From assembly GCA_029379385.1 (NCBI GenBank), contig CM055607.1:12648001-12712000 (forward strand): a stretch of DNA of 64,000 nt, in the 5' to 3' direction. The DNA comes from Quillaja saponaria. Lineage: Eukaryota > Streptophyta > Magnoliopsida > Fabales > Quillajaceae. Shown piece after piece: positions 60,901 to 64,000 of this stretch. The stretch's first letter is position 1. Each line of letters begins with the position of its first letter. The position numbers and the translations under genes are program-made. The notes below the pieces were generated by a model. The model was not told the origin of the DNA. It made no database searches and saw only the letters and a list, made by a program, of their open reading frames with translations.

Positions 60901-62469
60901 AATTTATTTTAAGTTTTAGTTCTTGATTCCCCTTGATATATAAAACTTATATGCTTCTTCAAAATGTAAGCATGCATTATTATCAATATGGCATGCTTGC
61001 CATTTCCTTTAGCATCAATGAAAATGAACACAAGCAAATTAAGTAAATAGACGGCAATTTAATTATAAATTAATATACATTTTATACACACAGAGGAATC
61101 CCGGTATACACATGAGTAGACGAGACCGCAGAAAATCCTCACATATAAGAAGACAAACAAATTTAATGCATCATATATGGAAAGTAATTAAATTGGAAGC
61201 AATAGGTACATATATAATTTATTATAATAATAATTTATTAATTCTTAGCAAAAAATAATAATTTATAATTATTAATTAATTACAAAGTTGAGTTGTAAAG
61301 GCATGTGAAAGGTAACATGCAACAATGGCAGCAATTCATATTTCTCTACCAAAATTTCATTCACCATCAATATTTCTATCTAGCTAGCCTGAAAGTTATT
61401 GTTATAACTGATTTATTCATCATCATCAAAAAAAGGGAAATCATAAAGATATTAATTCTGTTTGATATGAATAACGAGTTTAGTTTCCAAAAAATCTGTT
61501 AATTTGTAAATAATAATAATAATAGGATTGAGATTTAAGATTTTAATAATTAATATACAAAAATGTGTATTCTCTTTGATTTCTTTTCTTGAGACCTGTT
61601 AAAACTTTTAAACAAGTAGGGGTTCAAGAGAGTCGAGCCTTGGACCTGCTAAATAGCAAAAAAGGCTAGATACCGCTTGAACCACAAGGAATTTGGGGAA
61701 CAAATGTTACTTAAATGATTACTAAATTTGAAATTTAGTGATAATTGACAACTGACAACTACTAAAATTATTAATTTGGGGAAAAATTTCAAACTAAAAT
61801 TCAGTAGTTGAGCTAGTAAGTTTTCATTCAACTAAAAAAATTCAATTCAAGTCTTATTTGGTCTGACGTCAGGTGAATGAATGAACGACTGAACATACAT
61901 GGATGCAGTTGCACTAATATTTATTGTTGAGAAAGCCAACTCCAGATCCTGTCAGAAACAAAACCTGCCACAACTATAAGTTGGCTGATGCTTGCTGTAT
62001 GTATATACAAATGATCTTCCATTGGGTGCAATGGACGGTTGGGCTGATCTTTTCTATGTGGAAACTAGAGAGAGCAGTAGTATTGATTTGAGTCTAAGGA
62101 ACTTTCCAAAATTTCAATTTTACAGGTCAATTTGTATTTTAACTTGGCGCATGAGTAATAGACTAAATTAAAAAAAAAAAAAAAAAAAAAAAACTTACAC
62201 GATGACTGATCCACCTCGAATATTAATTAGATTGGTCACATTAATTTATGTATTCTTTTACATCGAATTTTTTTTTTACTACGTTAGAATAAAATATAAA
62301 ATTATAAGTTGATGTGATTAATTGTAATTTATGTAATCATAAGTTATATTAATAATTAAGAACTATGTAAAATCTCTTGATCCATTGAATTGAAATTAGT
62401 TAAATTATAATATACGAGTTTGGATTATATAAATAACTATAAGCAAAATTGTACTTTAAGTACTTGGAG
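57977..62469. other. Intergenic region without a supported gene
   Basis: About 4.5 kb of AT-rich DNA with short ORFs lacking motifs. A short direct repeat, GGCACCCTGCCTG, occurs twice near 58115-58150. An A run of about 25 lies at 62169-62193. I see no tRNA, rRNA or transposon ends. Confidence 0.5.
61620..61695 (-). repeat. tRNA-like relic
   Basis: On the minus strand GTGGTTCAAGCGGTATCTAG is followed by CAGGTCCAAGGCTCGACTCT, an A-box/B-box arrangement like the relics near 7206 and 14400. It has no proper acceptor stem, so it is not an active gene. Confidence 0.35.
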
Positions 62470-62770
62470 GAGGTTGTCAACGTCTCCAGTATCTTCCAAT
62501 AGTGGTTGTCAATATCTCTCGTGGGTTTCGACGATGATTGTCGTTATTCTGGTGAATCCCCATGATAATTGACGTTGTCTTTAGTTGTCTCGATAGTGGT
62601 TGACGGAGGTCATTGTCATCTTTGGTTGATTCAGATGGTTGTTGGTATCGTATTCGACGAGTCAACAATGACGGTGGTCGATGGTGGTAGCCAACGGTGG
62701 GTGAACGAAGTTGTCGGTGGGTAAGAATCGATGGTGGGTGATGGATGTCTGCGGTGGTGACTGATGTTAT
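62470..62770 (+). repeat. GT-rich degenerate minisatellite-like patch
   Basis: About 300 bp, clearly G- and T-rich on the plus strand, built from variants of GGTGGTYGAYGRTGGT at irregular spacing (for example GGTGGTCGATGGTGGTAGCC and GGTGGGTAAGAATCGATGG). The short minus-strand ORFs over it are low-complexity byproducts. Confidence 0.6.
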
Positions 62771-64000
62771 AGCATGACGTGCATTTATAATGGTAAGTGG
62801 CTATCAAAAATATTGCATGCATAAGAATTGTAAATTTTAAAGTTTATCTATAAGAATTAAAGATGATATTTTATAGTTGATTCTCAATTCATGATAATTG
62901 AGTTGAAAATTCTAATTCCAATTCTAAAATATGTGCCAAACAAGAAAATTAGAGTTGAACAGTTCAATTTCCAATTCTAATTCCAATTCAAATAGACCTT
63001 TGTAATAATTTTGTGATCCTAAATCTTTCTCCAATTGCCTTTTCTTTCTCTTTTGCCTTTTCTTGTTTGTTGAATCTTGATCTTAAATATATAGCACATG
63101 TTGTGTAATATGTTACACTCCCAAATTGAAACAACTTCGTTTTGGTGAGAAATGAGAAAACAAATCCGTGTTTAGTTTTGCCAGCTCACTGCTTCATCTG
63201 AATATGAGGAGGAAATTCAGGAAATGATTTGGTGGTCATAGTGCAAAAAATTAAAATTTAGGTGACCATGATCTTATATCAATTGTTGACCTAAAATGAC
63301 AAATTAGAGGGGTGAATAGTTTATTTATTTATTTTTTCAACTTATCAAGGTTTAAAAACAGTTTCAATGATTTACAAGAAAGCAAAGCAAGAAGGGATAA
63401 CAGAGTTAAAAAAAAAAAGTAGTAGAGAGAAGATAAAGCAAAAACAACATATAATTTATAATGTTTCACCAAACCGGCTACATCCACTCTCCAAACTCTA
63501 CTTGAAATTTTACTATGAAGACTTTACAAAATCACACTACACCTCCACTGACGAAAATCAACCCAACTAATCTTATTGGACTTGGTCAATCCTACCTAAA
63601 TTACAAGTTAGACTAGTAAATCCTTCCTAAATTACAAGTTTTAGCAAAAACTTCAATAACTGAATTGCAGGGCTTGGTTAAACCTTACACCAAGAAGAAC
63701 TTTACCAAGCCTAACACCTAGGTTCTAGGTTCTCTTGAACAAAATTACAAGTTGATGAAAAATGATTACAAATCTTTTGATCTGATATAAAAGTTTGATG
63801 ATATGAAAAGTTTATCTCTTTTCAATGAGGCTTGGAGAACGATAAAAGATTTCTTCATTGAGCTTTTACATTCTTACTTGAATTCTTTGATGCTCTGCTA
63901 CTTATACCATTGAGCTTCAGCTAGCCGTTACTTAGAATGGTTTTCCTATTGTAGAGTTAAAATTCTTGATTGTAGAAGAGTAATGCTTTTCTCATAGTAT
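62771..64000. other. Right-edge intergenic sequence
   Basis: The stretch at 62880-63000 (AATTCCAATTCTAATTCCAA, with partly complementary matches upstream) resembles a decayed MITE end. Beyond it nothing is recognisable; the ORF at 63367-63570 has no motif. Confidence 0.4.

Noticed and set aside
62477..62822. Minus-strand ORFs rich in Thr, Pro and His
   Set aside because: Low-complexity translation of the GT-rich patch.

Overview
The window is nuclear DNA of a flowering plant, almost certainly a eudicot. It is AT-rich, with multi-exon genes that have plant-type introns, and intergenic space filled with plant LINEs, LTR retrotransposons, MITEs and a SINE. The species cannot be fixed from sequence alone; the protein sequences look rosid-like (possibly Malpighiales/Euphorbiaceae), but that is only an impression.

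Layout. Bases 1-4631 (minus) hold the first nine coding exons of a CCT6 gene (zeta subunit of the cytosolic TRiC/CCT chaperonin); the 3' part lies outside the left edge. After AT-rich spacer with an Au-like SINE (6161-6337), an intronless class-I carboxylesterase (CXE) gene lies at 11774-12802 (plus), and a broken tandem relative at about 15809-16130. Bases 17312-22430 (minus) hold a complete FDM/IDN2-type gene (zf-XS, XS, coiled coil, XH), whose family acts in RNA-directed DNA methylation. About 430 bp upstream of it is a perfect 212-bp inverted repeat made of two head-to-head MITE copies.

From 23.3 to 49.9 kb the window is a nest of transposable elements: a Helitron-like stretch with degenerate internal repeats, a 245-bp MITE, an RTE-type LINE split by a 3754-bp solo LTR (TSD CCTAG), and an L1-type LINE on the minus strand. 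The L1 is itself split by a plastid 16S rRNA fragment in its reverse transcriptase and by an 8.8-kb Copia-like LTR element (TSD CCAAG) in its endonuclease. A 100-N assembly gap (35422-35521) separates the first exon of an unidentified, possibly plastid-targeted protein from the L1 remnant.

A long-TIR element (50794-51475) precedes a complete six-exon ALG6 gene (52333-55873, plus), the ER glucosyltransferase that adds the first glucose to the lipid-linked oligosaccharide. Bases 55.9-64 kb hold no gene I can support, only AT-rich spacer, relic repeats and a GT-rich patch.

The four genes do unrelated housekeeping or metabolic jobs and are not a functional cluster. I found no clear novel coding system. 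The most interesting signal is the perfect hairpin just upstream of an RdDM-factor gene, which could give siRNA-based self-regulation; that is inference.
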